A DNA stretch of 8,884 nucleotides from CAZILN01 sp964540005 (GCA_964540005.1 CAZILN010000148.1:1-8884), one strand, 5' to 3'; shown: positions 1 through 6,721, numbered from the stretch's first letter. Notes: a model not told the origin generated them from the sequence alone. Made by a program: numbers and translations.

Positions 1-3000
1 AGTGAAACAGGAATAAACTCAGTAGATGTAACTGTCACTGATGTAAATGGTAACAGCAGCTTCTGTACTGCCATAGTTACTGTTCTGGATACTATCAGTC
101 CGGCTGCTGTTTGCACCGATACGACTGTTTACCTTGATGCCTCAGGCATAGCGACCCTTGACAGCAGTTACATTGATGCAGGAAGCACGGATGCCTGCGG
201 AATTCTTACCAGTATTCCGGATCAGAGCAGCTTTACCTGTGCCGATATAGGAGCTAATACTATTACTCTAACTGTTACCGATAATAGTGGAAACTCAGGT
301 ACATGCCTCTCAAGCCTGACAGTAGCAGATATCATAAGTCCGGAAGCATATAGCCATGATACTACACTGTATCTTGACGCAAGTGGCAACCTGTTGATCG
401 ACAGCTCCTTTGTTGATGCTGGCAGCAGCGATGCATGCGGCATTGTCACCAGCACCCTGGATCAGAGCAGCTTTACCTGTACAGATGCAGGTAGCAATGC
501 AGTAAATCTGACCGTGACCGATATTTATGGTAACGCCGCGACCTGTACAGCTTATATTACTGTCAGGGATACTGTCAGGCCGGTTGCCATTTGTACTGAT
601 ACAGTCATTTATCTTGACGCTTCAGGGTCTGTCCTTATTGACAGCAGCTATATTGACGGCGGAAGCAGTGATAACTGCGGTATTGCTTCATTCGTTCTTA
701 GCCAGAGCCTGTTCGACTGTGACGATATCGGGACCAAGCCGATCAGTGTAGCAATCTGGGATGTAAACGGGAATATTTCTGTATGTAATTCAGATATTAC
801 TGTACTGGATACCCTGTATCCGGTGATCAGCTGTCCTAATGACACTGTTGTCTCGACAATTGCCGGCCAGTGCACAGCGATAGTTCAGGGATTGACTCCG
901 GTGATCACTGCAAATTGTCCGGCTGACAGCCTGGTTTACACCCTGAGCGGGGCAACCACTGGAACCGGACTGGGAGATGTAAGCGGAACTGCCTTTAATG
1001 AAGGCATCACCTCCATACAGTACATTGCTTATGATAAAAATAATAATTCAGATACCTGCAGCTTCACGGTTACGGTCCTTATAAGCTCGGATCCCCCGGT
1101 AACCGCCTTAAGTGACAGGGATACTGTTTGTCCGGCTGACGGAACAATTACCCTGAGCTATACAGGAGGCACCATGGTTCAAGGCGGAGTTGCCAGGTGG
1201 TATGATGATGCCGCACTGACCAGTAATGTGGGCTCGGGCAACAACCTGGTACTCCCAGCACCTAATGTAAGCACAAGCTATTATGTACGTTTTGAAGGTA
1301 ACTGTGACACAACACTAAGCACTAGTACAGAGGTAGTAGTAAAATCTCTGTCAGTTATTCCGGATTCAGCATACAGTAATATGGATACCGTTTGTTTTGG
1401 CCAGGGTACGGTCACACTGATGTATGCCGGGGGCAGCCTGGGTACCGGAGCAGTTGCCTCCTGGTATTCAGATGCATCTTTAAACACGAACATTGGAACC
1501 GGCAATAACCTGGTCATCCCTGCTCCCTTAACAGCCAGCGATTATTATCTCAGGTTTGAAGGTGATTGCAATACCACATCTGCAGTATCCTTGCATATCG
1601 ATGTGTATGCTAAGTCCGTGGCACCAGATTCTGCACGTAATGACAGGGATACTATTTGTCCGGGTGACGGCAACATAACCCTCGTTTACTACGGTGGATC
1701 AATGGGAGAAGCTGCCGTTGCACGCTGGTATACCAGTTCATCCTTCATCACAAGCATAGGATCGGGCAATAATCTTATCGTACCTGCACCGGTCGCAACA
1801 ACCACATACTACCTCAGATTTGAGGACCACTGTACTAATACACCTTCAGTAAATACAAGAGTGTATGTATCTGGTACGGGAGCCGACCCATCGGTTGCCA
1901 CGGCCGACAGGGACAATGTTTGTGCAGGTGACGGCAATGTGCTCCTGACTGTCAGCGGAGGGAGTCCGGGTATTGGAGGCACAGCTGAATGGTATTCGGA
2001 CAATACCTTTACCAACTGGATCGGAAGTGGTACCAGCCTGAGCGTTCAGGTCCCGCAGGCTTCAACAAGGTATTACGCAAGGTATGAAGGAAATTGTGAT
2101 ACAACCAAAGCCGTTAGTACACTGCTCACCGTTAAAGCAGCTTCGGTGGCACCCGTTTCTGCAGAGGTTGATCGTGATACAGTCTGCAGGGGAGACGGAT
2201 TAATTGTACTGCAGTATACCGGCGGACAGGCCGGTTCCGGAGCTGAAGCGGTCTGGTATGAAAACAGTCAGTTTAACAATGCAATAGGAACAGGTAATAA
2301 CATTACCCTAAATGCGCCTCAGATACAGACAACATATCTTGTCAGATTTGAAGGTGAATGTGATACTACCCAGACTGCCGGTGTAACCGTTTATATATAT
2401 CAGCAGCCTGACCCGGTAATTATTCAGGCACCGGCCATCATATGTTCCGGTTCAGGAGAGATTGAATATATCGTATCCGGTTTGCCGGGATCCGGTTATT
2501 CCTGGATCAAGGACGGAGGCAGGCTTACGAGCAATCGTGGTGATACTGTCTTTATCGACTGGGGTGATATTACCGGCGAATTCGAGCTGTCTTTCTTTGA
2601 GATTTCTGCAAATAATTGCCTGTCTGATACCACGACTCTGGATATAACCATATCTGCACCTACCGTTGATCTGGGAGGAGATGTCAGTATATGTGAAGGT
2701 GAGACGGCCATTATAGATCCTGCAGGAGATTATACTGTTCATCAGTGGCACGACGGAACAGGTACTTCTACATATCAGACAGGTATAAGTGAATCTGTGA
2801 CCATATATGTTATTGACCAGTACGGATGTACTTCAGCAGACAGTATAAGAGTATCTGTAGAGGATGTCCATTCTATTTCGCTCGGTGCTGACACCATGCT
2901 GTGTGGTATTGGAACGCTTACACTCAATGCATTACCTGACACAATAATTGATGTATTCACTTATGAATGGTCCACCGGGGAGATCACACCCAGTATCGAA

Positions 3001-3378
3001 GTGATAGCAACAGATCATAAGTATGAAGTATCAGTCCTGGTAAGTTCCGAACACGGTTGTTCCGGTGGTGATACCATAATGATACTGGCCTGCTCACCAA
3101 GGAAATTCTTTGAAAATATTCCTAACGGGTTCACTCCTGATGGTGATGGGGTAAATGATTACTGGCGTTTTGAAAAGGAGAGACTCGGGTACCCCTCGAT
3201 GGTGGTTGAGATATTTGATCGCTGGGGCAAGATAGTATTCAGATCAGAGCCTGGATATGATGATCCATGGGATGGAACTGTAAACGGTAAGAACTTGCCT
3301 ATGGATTCATATTTCTTTGTTATTGACCTGGGAGATGGCTCAGAACATATAACCGGGACTATTACTATACTTAGGTAA
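1..3378 (+). CDS. Large modular secreted adhesin-like protein with type B T9SS C-terminal sorting domain (5' truncated)
   Basis: The reading frame is open from the first base to TAA at 3376-3378, giving 1125 residues with the N-terminus outside the window. Domains in order: part of one repeat (1-29), three 80-residue Cys-containing repeats (30-269), a HYR-like domain (about 270-360, opening D-T-L-Y-P-V-I-S-C-P), five 88-residue Ig-like repeats (364-803), a PKD-like module (about 804-885), two shorter modules of the L-G-x-D-x-x-x-C type (about 886-1033), and a gliding-motility-associated C-terminal domain (1034-1125). That last domain shows the hallmarks NGFTPDGDGVND, then IFDRWGKIVF, then W-D-G, and ends I-T-I-L-R. 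Such proteins are exported by Sec, cross the outer membrane by T9SS and stay at the surface or are released; SprB-type adhesins are the known example. The adhesive role is inferred from architecture. A PorP/SprF-type gene follows, as is usual for type B cargo. Similarity to SprB is only architectural, so no gene symbol is given. Confidence 0.93.
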   Translation, partial: SETGINSVDVTVTDVNGNSSFCTAIVTVLDTISPAAVCTDTTVYLDASGIATLDSSYIDAGSTDACGILTSIPDQSSFTCADIGANTITLTVTDNSGNSGTCLSSLTVADIISPEAYSHDTTLYLDASGNLLIDSSFVDAGSSDACGIVTSTLDQSSFTCTDAGSNAVNLTVTDIYGNAATCTAYITVRDTVRPVAICTDTVIYLDASGSVLIDSSYIDGGSSDNCGIASFVLSQSLFDCDDIGTKPISVAIWDVNGNISVCNSDITVLDTLYPVISCPNDTVVSTIAGQCTAIVQGLTPVITANCPADSLVYTLSGATTGTGLGDVSGTAFNEGITSIQYIAYDKNNNSDTCSFTVTVLISSDPPVTALSDRDTVCPADGTITLSYTGGTMVQGGVARWYDDAALTSNVGSGNNLVLPAPNVSTSYYVRFEGNCDTTLSTSTEVVVKSLSVIPDSAYSNMDTVCFGQGTVTLMYAGGSLGTGAVASWYSDASLNTNIGTGNNLVIPAPLTASDYYLRFEGDCNTTSAVSLHIDVYAKSVAPDSARNDRDTICPGDGNITLVYYGGSMGEAAVARWYTSSSFITSIGSGNNLIVPAPVATTTYYLRFEDHCTNTPSVNTRVYVSGTGADPSVATADRDNVCAGDGNVLLTVSGGSPGIGGTAEWYSDNTFTNWIGSGTSLSVQVPQASTRYYARYEGNCDTTKAVSTLLTVKAASVAPVSAEVDRDTVCRGDGLIVLQYTGGQAGSGAEAVWYENSQFNNAIGTGNNITLNAPQIQTTYLVRFEGECDTTQTAGVTVYIYQQPDPVIIQAPAIICSGSGEIEYIVSGLPGSGYSWIKDGGRLTSNRGDTVFIDWGDITGEFELSFFEISANNCLSDTTTLDITISAPTVDLGGDVSICEGETAIIDPAGDYTVHQWHDGTGTSTYQTGISESVTIYVIDQYGCTSADSIRVSVEDVHSISLGADTMLCGIGTLTLNALPDTIIDVFTYEWSTGEITPSIEVIATDHKYEVSVLVSSEHGCSGGDTIMILACSPRKFFENIPNGFTPDGDGVNDYWRFEKERLGYPSMVVEIFDRWGKIVFRSEPGYDDPWDGTVNGKNLPMDSYFFVIDLGDGSEHITGTITILR
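88..807 (+). repeat. Three in-frame 240-bp tandem repeats (80-residue modules)
   Basis: Anchors such as the Asp before the (S/R)P motif recur at residues 30, 110, 190 and 270, and LDASG recurs at 45, 125 and 205, so the period is exactly 80 residues with no indel. Shared elements are Y-L-D-A-S-G, D-S-S-(Y/F)-(I/V)-D-(A/G)-G-S, D-x-C-G-I, S-x-F-x-C, and D-x-x-G-N before a Cys. A partial unit precedes them at 1-87, so the array extends beyond the window. Units 1 and 2 are near-identical at DNA level around 220-240 and 460-480. These are probably beta-sandwich stalk modules; the fold is inferred. Confidence 0.9.
808..1080 (+). other. HYR-like domain within the adhesin
   Basis: Residues about 270-360 begin D-T-L-Y-P-V-I-S-C-P-N-D and end with Y-D-x-N-N-N-S-D-T-C-S-F-T-V-T-V. 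This is the usual start (D-x-x-P-x-I-x-C-P) and end (A-x-D-x-x-G-N-x-x-x-C-x-F-x-V-x-V) of the hyalin repeat (HYR) family, an Ig-like extracellular module. It separates the 80-residue and the 88-residue repeat arrays. Confidence 0.75.
1090..2409 (+). repeat. Five in-frame 264-bp tandem repeats (88-residue Ig-like modules)
   Basis: The Asp codon of the D-(T/N)-(V/I)-C motif lies at 1120, 1384, 1648, 1912 and 2176, so the spacing is exactly 264 bp four times in a row. Each unit carries D-G-x-(I/V)-x-L near its start, then G-G, (R/S/E/V)-W-Y, (I/V)-G-(S/T)-G, Y-(Y/L)-x-R-(F/Y)-E and a second Cys near its end. The Cys pair may form one disulfide per module. The units differ clearly in sequence although their length has not changed. 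This is the Ig-like type often found in Bacteroidota T9SS cargo. Confidence 0.92.
3100..3375 (+). other. Type B T9SS sorting domain (gliding motility-associated C-terminal domain)
   Basis: This is the last 92 residues of the adhesin-like protein. The pattern P-N-G-F-T-P-D-G-D-G-V-N-D, followed by a hydrophobic strand, I-F-D-R-W-G-K, W-D-G and a C-terminal strand ending in an Arg, is the CHU_C/TIGR04131 type of domain. Type B domains of this kind direct T9SS export and usually need a PorP/SprF-family partner, which is encoded immediately downstream. The domain assignment is from recognised motifs. Confidence 0.93.
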
Positions 3379-3406
3379 AAACTGAAGAATGTTAATAATA
3401 ATACAG

Positions 3407-3440
3407 TTCCCTGGGTAAATAAATCCCGGGAAATTTGTTT
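3407..3440 (+). terminator. Candidate hairpin terminator after the adhesin gene
   Basis: TTCCC (3407-3411) pairs with GGGAA (3428-3432). After a one-base bulge, GGG (3413-3415) pairs with CCC (3425-3427) around an A/T-rich nine-base loop. A T-rich tract follows. The hairpin lies 29 bp after the TAA of the adhesin gene and 52 bp before the next start, so it would separate or attenuate the two genes. Found by eye; folding energy was not calculated. Confidence 0.5.
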
Positions 3441-3491
3441 ATTATTGCATCTTTTATTTATTAGAAGTTTAGACAGTAATTGTCAAACTGA

Positions 3492-4499
3492 TTGAATCAG
3501 AGTGTGATAATACATATTAAATTTAGAATTCTATTTTTCACCATACTACTGTTCCTTGTTGCAACAGGAAGGGCACAACAACTCCCACTCTACAGCCAGT
3601 ACATGATGAATAAGTTCCTGATCAATCCTGCAGTGGCAGGGAGTGAAGGATATACAGCTATTAATCTGACAGCAAGAGAGCAATGGATAGGATTCGGGGA
3701 TTCTCCCATGACGCATGCCGTCAGTGCACAAACAAGGATCCTGCGCAACAGCTTCATTTCTAAGAGTGCTTCTATAAAAAAACGCCAGAAAGGCGGGTCC
3801 AGGAGTGGTAAAGTCGGACTGGGTGGTTATGTATTTAACGACAGGACCGGAATTTTGAACCGGACCGGCGTTCAGCTTACCTATTCATATCATATTTTTT
3901 TATCTCCGGGACAGTTGTCTTTTGGTTTGTCAGGGACTGCTTACCAGCTGAGCGTCGATCAAAGCAAACTCAGGCTGGAAACAGCTAATCCCAGTGATGA
4001 TCCGTTTTTTCAGAAAGTAAACTCCTCGATGATTATTCCTGATGCAAACGCAGGTGTTTATTATTCGGATCCTAAAATGTATGTCGGCATTTCTGCCTCG
4101 CAGCTGTTCCAGGCTTCCCTTAAATTCGGTAATAAGGGTTATGAAGAATACAGGCTCCTTCGCCATTATTACCTGATAGGAGGGTATAACATTGACCTTA
4201 GTGATTATATTTTAGTGGAGCCCAGTTTTCTTTTGAAAACTTCTGAAAACTGGCGTTTCCAGCTTGATATTGGCGCCAAAGTATATTTTCAGGACAACTA
4301 CTGGGGAGGGGTAGCTTACCGGACCGGTGGTGCCATTATTGGTATGGGTGGCGTAAGGGTTGATAAGTTTTTCTTTGGATATGCATTTGATTATACTCTG
4401 AGCAGCATAATGAAACACAGCCTTGGCTCGCACGAGTTTATGTTCGCGGTGAAATTCGGCGACAGTGCCCGAAGGTATAAATGGCTTATTCGGTATTAG
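3492..4499 (+). CDS. PorP/SprF-family type IX secretion system outer-membrane protein
   Basis: The product has 335 residues from TTG at 3492, or 331 from GTG at 3504. An in-frame TGA sits directly before the TTG and there is no ATG before the mature region, so one of these non-ATG codons must be used if the sequence is right. Residues 10-28 form a signal peptide ending G-R-A, with cleavage likely before Q-Q. The mature start QQLPLYSQYMMNKFLINPA, then A-G-S-E-G-Y and R-E-Q-W-I-G-F, is the family signature. The rest alternates short strands typical of an outer-membrane barrel and ends G-S-H-E-F-M-F-A-V-K-F. Members help type B T9SS cargo to be secreted or attached, as SprF does for SprB. Its position 113 bp after a type B cargo gene suggests it serves that protein. 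Length is normal for the family, and the gene looks intact. Confidence 0.92.
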   Translation: MNQSVIIHIKFRILFFTILLFLVATGRAQQLPLYSQYMMNKFLINPAVAGSEGYTAINLTAREQWIGFGDSPMTHAVSAQTRILRNSFISKSASIKKRQKGGSRSGKVGLGGYVFNDRTGILNRTGVQLTYSYHIFLSPGQLSFGLSGTAYQLSVDQSKLRLETANPSDDPFFQKVNSSMIIPDANAGVYYSDPKMYVGISASQLFQASLKFGNKGYEEYRLLRHYYLIGGYNIDLSDYILVEPSFLLKTSENWRFQLDIGAKVYFQDNYWGGVAYRTGGAIIGMGGVRVDKFFFGYAFDYTLSSIMKHSLGSHEFMFAVKFGDSARRYKWLIRY

Positions 4500-4509
4500 G
4501 GAATCCGGA

Positions 4510-5655
4510 TCACAGGTTTGGTCGAAATCTGATCATCAGCAACGGAACCTTCCTGGTTCTGATGTACTCTTTGGTATAATCGTCATAGTCCCTGATATGT
4601 CTTACCAGGACAAGCCTGTTGACAACTTTCTCCATAGCCAGGCTGCCTTGATCCAGGTACCAGTCCTCATAAAAGATAATGCTGTTGATCTCATCATGCT
4701 TAACGCTTTCCAGCTCTTCTATCTGATCCGGGCTAAGCAGTAGCGAGTCCTGATCCGCCTTGTAAGCCGGCAACTTCCCGTCCAGGATGGCAGCCAGCAG
4801 TACATCCAGAAATAATTTCCTGTTAAAGAATTTATAGAAATCAAAGTGATGGTATTCCCATTCCTCATATTCCTCCTGGTCAATCCCCGACTGTTGTTCG
4901 TTCCTGTATAAGTAATCCGAATAGGGCTTGTTATATAATCCTATTTCATAACTTATATCATCATTAACCAGGATGTATTTACTCTTGTTGACTTTGTTGC
5001 CGTCCTCATTGATAGACCTTCCGGGTGATACCATAAATATCAACCGGCGCTGTTTTTCCATGTTCAGTTCATCCCTGTTCAATACATAGTAGTCCCTTAT
5101 GGGGAGGTAGGCCAGGATCTCCTTATGGAATAGCTGCTCCTCCAGGTTGACCAGCCAGTTCTCCATAAAGAAGATCCCTGAAATTTCATTGATATCGGGT
5201 TTATTGTAGGTTGGTATCAGGGTGATGTTTCCTGATTCATCCAGCAACATTGCTGTATCAGTCCCGGCTCCCAGGTATTTCAGTATCTGCGTGGTATCAA
5301 TCTTTAAGATAGGTTTATTTCCTGTTAGCTCATGAACATCCCCCCAGAAATTAGGGTCATAGACAACAATCCTGCCATTCAGCACCATCTCCATTACCGG
5401 TGCTATCAATGCTTCATTTTCATAATCAGGCATCTCCAGCTGCTGGCCGTTTTCAGCTCTTCGTACATCAGTCTTTTCCACCGGGAAACTGTAAATGTAT
5501 TTCACACCAACATCCCTGGAACTGATATCATTATTTAGTTTCTGCAGTTTTTTTTGACTGATAAATTGTGAGTTAAGATACTGGCTGGCAGGAAATTGGG
5601 ATAAAATCAGCACCAGGATAAACACCGGGATTGAATGGTATTCAGGATGTTTCAT
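4510..5655 (-). CDS. Secreted protein with two diverged GldN/PorN-like modules
   Basis: I start the protein at the ATG at 5655 (381 residues) because it opens with K-H and a hydrophobic core (residues 9-22, IPVFILVLILSQFP) ending A-S-Q, a signal peptide. In-frame ATGs at 5673 and 5739 would bury that peptide. Residues 82-211 and 281-379 resemble each other: (V/I)-L-(N/D)-G-(R/K)-(I/L)-x-x-Y, then (N/D)-E-I-x-x-I-(I/F)-F-x-(E)-(N/D)-W, then a charged strand, R-D-Y and a hydrophobic strand ending near R or S-P. The same order, including the W after an I/Y-rich strand and the later Y and hydrophobic strand, is what I recall of the C-terminal half of GldN/PorN, a periplasmic partner of the GldK/PorK ring. 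The internal duplication is seen directly; the GldN link is from memory and moderate. The gene ends 10 bp from the convergent sprF-like gene and is not in a gldKLMN cluster, so it would be an orphan or specialised form. It could instead be an unrelated repeat protein. Confidence 0.72.
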   Translation of the reverse strand: MKHPEYHSIPVFILVLILSQFPASQYLNSQFISQKKLQKLNNDISSRDVGVKYIYSFPVEKTDVRRAENGQQLEMPDYENEALIAPVMEMVLNGRIVVYDPNFWGDVHELTGNKPILKIDTTQILKYLGAGTDTAMLLDESGNITLIPTYNKPDINEISGIFFMENWLVNLEEQLFHKEILAYLPIRDYYVLNRDELNMEKQRRLIFMVSPGRSINEDGNKVNKSKYILVNDDISYEIGLYNKPYSDYLYRNEQQSGIDQEEYEEWEYHHFDFYKFFNRKLFLDVLLAAILDGKLPAYKADQDSLLLSPDQIEELESVKHDEINSIIFYEDWYLDQGSLAMEKVVNRLVLVRHIRDYDDYTKEYIRTRKVPLLMIRFRPNL

Positions 5656-5812
5656 TTTATTGAGCTCATGCATTGGCCGGATTAAATTACTAAAATTAAT
5701 ATTAACGGAGGGTGACGGAATGCCGGTTTCAAAATACATTTCTGCATATTCAAGGCCCCTTTTTGAAAGAATAATTGCTATATTTCAGATAAACAATATT
5801 AAAACAACAGAA
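5656..5812. promoter_or_regulatory. Divergent intergenic region between the GldN-like and RraA-like genes
   Basis: These 157 bp must hold the promoters of both divergent genes. On the plus strand TATATTTC (5779-5786) resembles the Bacteroidota -7 element TAnnTTTG and lies 27 bp before the ATG at 5813, but a TTG at 5763-5765 is too close to serve as a normal -33 element. On the minus strand, an A/T-rich stretch around 5680-5700 contains TAATTTTA. Neither promoter is convincing alone. Open frames running into this region from both genes are read as untranslated extension. Confidence 0.3.
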
Positions 5813-6610
5813 ATGAAGAAAATTGTTTTTATCCTTTCGCTTGCTATACTCTGCATTTCAACAGTTACAGCGCAGTCTAAAATGCTGACGGATGCCGAGT
5901 TGTTAAAACTATATAAGGGACTGAGGGTTGCTGATGTATCCGATGGAATGGACCTTATCGGTCTGCATGACCAGGGACTCATGGAACAGTACATCGAAGC
6001 ACTATGGAAAGATATTGATAATTTCAGCCACCAGTTTTGCGGGATTGCAGTAACTGCAAGGTATATCCCGACAAACAGGGAATTTCCTACCAATCTTCCC
6101 AAGGAAGAGTATAATCAATGGGTAGGCAACTGGTACTGGAAGATATCCCCTGAACCCTTTGTAGATTCTCTAAAGGAAGGAAGTGTGCTCGTAATCGATA
6201 ATACAGGTGACGGAGATACCGGATCAGCAGGATCTAATAATATACTGACCTGGACCAAGCACGGGATGGTCGGACTGGTTTCCACTGGAGGAGTCAGGGA
6301 TACGGATGAGATCATCAAGCAAAGAATACCCGTTTATATGAATATTGCAAAGAGGGGCAGGGGTATCAGGCCCGGACGGAACGAAATTGAGTCAGTCAAT
6401 CAGCCCATTGTGGTGGGTGATGTTCTGGTCAGGCCGGGAGACATGGTTGTAGCCGATGGTGATGGTGTAATAATCGTCCCCAGGGAACATGCAACTGAAG
6501 TGGCCGTAGCTGCTCATGAGATCCTTAGTGGTGATAAAGAAGGCCGCCGCAGGTTATATGAGGAACTTGGGATCCCCATTGATTTTACAGTTGAGGATGA
6601 AAACAAGTAG
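5813..6610 (+). CDS. RraA-like (class II aldolase/RraA fold) protein with a signal peptide
   Basis: The ATG at 5813 gives 265 residues; an open frame reaches further upstream, but this ATG starts a clear signal peptide (M-K-K, hydrophobic 4-16, cleavage likely after T-V-T-A at 20). Family motifs follow: V-S-D-G-M (42-46), G-I-A-V-T-A (77-82), V-I-D-N-T-G-D-G-D (127-135), G-S-N-N (140-143), S-T-G-G-V-R-D (157-163, with the R162-D163 pair), and P-G-D-M-V-V-A-D-G-D-G-V-x-x-V-P (208-223). RraA-fold proteins include 4-hydroxy-4-methyl-2-oxoglutarate/oxaloacetate-type aldolases and the RNase E inhibitor RraA. R-D supports an aldolase-like metal and substrate site, while the Glu/Asp usual about 20 residues earlier appears as Ser141-Asn-Asn. 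Substrate is unknown. The signal peptide places it in the periplasm or outside, where an RNase E regulator would make no sense. It has an insertion rich in Trp and Tyr (about 100-112). It stands alone: the upstream gene is divergent and the downstream one is 137 bp away. Confidence 0.88.
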   Translation: MKKIVFILSLAILCISTVTAQSKMLTDAELLKLYKGLRVADVSDGMDLIGLHDQGLMEQYIEALWKDIDNFSHQFCGIAVTARYIPTNREFPTNLPKEEYNQWVGNWYWKISPEPFVDSLKEGSVLVIDNTGDGDTGSAGSNNILTWTKHGMVGLVSTGGVRDTDEIIKQRIPVYMNIAKRGRGIRPGRNEIESVNQPIVVGDVLVRPGDMVVADGDGVIIVPREHATEVAVAAHEILSGDKEGRRRLYEELGIPIDFTVEDENK

Positions 6611-6637
6611 GCATCCGGGAACCACATAATAATAATT

Positions 6638-6657
6638 CCTGCCGCCAGGCCATTTTT
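6638..6657 (+). terminator. Weak terminator candidate after the RraA-like gene
   Basis: CCTG (6638-6641) can pair with CAGG (6646-6649) over a four-base loop, followed two bases later by A and five T (6653-6657). It lies 27 bp after the TAG of the RraA-like gene. The stem is only 4 bp, so it is a weak call. Confidence 0.25.
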
Positions 6658-6666
6658 ACCGGTAAA
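6655..6666. repeat. 12-bp perfect palindrome TTTACCGGTAAA
   Basis: TTTACC at 6655-6660 is the exact inverse of GGTAAA at 6661-6666. It sits between the RraA-like gene and the LiaF-like operon, about 48 bp upstream of the promoter-like element. It could be a regulator site or part of the end structure of the upstream transcript. Nothing links it to a known regulator. Confidence 0.4.
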
Positions 6667-6685
6667 TTTCCAGCATTCACCGATA

Positions 6686-6721
6686 TCCTGTTTTAACAGG
6701 AAAGGGATTGGTATATCTTTA
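6686..6721 (+). promoter_or_regulatory. Inverted repeat plus Bacteroidota-type -7 element upstream of the LiaF-like operon
   Basis: TCCTGTT (6686-6692) is the exact inverse of AACAGGA (6695-6701), with TT between: a 16-bp dyad. Thirteen bases after it comes TATCTTTA (6714-6721), which matches TAnnTTTG except for the last base. The element lies 26 bp before the ATG at 6748, so the leader would be short. The dyad covers the position where the -33 element would fall, and no good TTG is seen there, which would suit an activator or repressor site. Whether the linked response regulator binds here is inference. Confidence 0.4.

Noticed and set aside
394..396. Start of the adhesin gene at TTG 394
   Set aside because: The same frame is open back to position 1 and encodes earlier copies of the same 80-residue repeat, so the gene is truncated by the window edge and does not start here.
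88..2409. Regular repeats as a possible CRISPR or satellite array
   Set aside because: The periods are 240 and 264 bp, in frame, and encode Ig-like protein modules; there are no short identical repeats with unique spacers.
3775..3785. Run of seven A in the sprF-like gene as a possible frameshift site
   Set aside because: The frame before and after encodes one continuous family match, and no alternative product of interest follows in the shifted frames.
4465..4743. Plus-strand open frame of 92 codons
   Set aside because: It overlaps the end of the sprF-like gene and lies antisense to the GldN-like gene, with no recognisable domain.
5656..5739. N-terminal extension of the GldN-like gene to ATG 5739
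   Set aside because: It would place 28 residues before an evident signal peptide beginning at the ATG at 5655; the extension is low-complexity A/T-rich leader.
5660..5812. N-terminal extension of the RraA-like gene upstream of 5813
   Set aside because: It would bury the M-K-K signal peptide and overlap the divergent promoter region.
5785..6102. Minus-strand open frame of 105 codons
   Set aside because: It is antisense to the signal peptide and N-terminus of the RraA-like gene and has no recognisable features.
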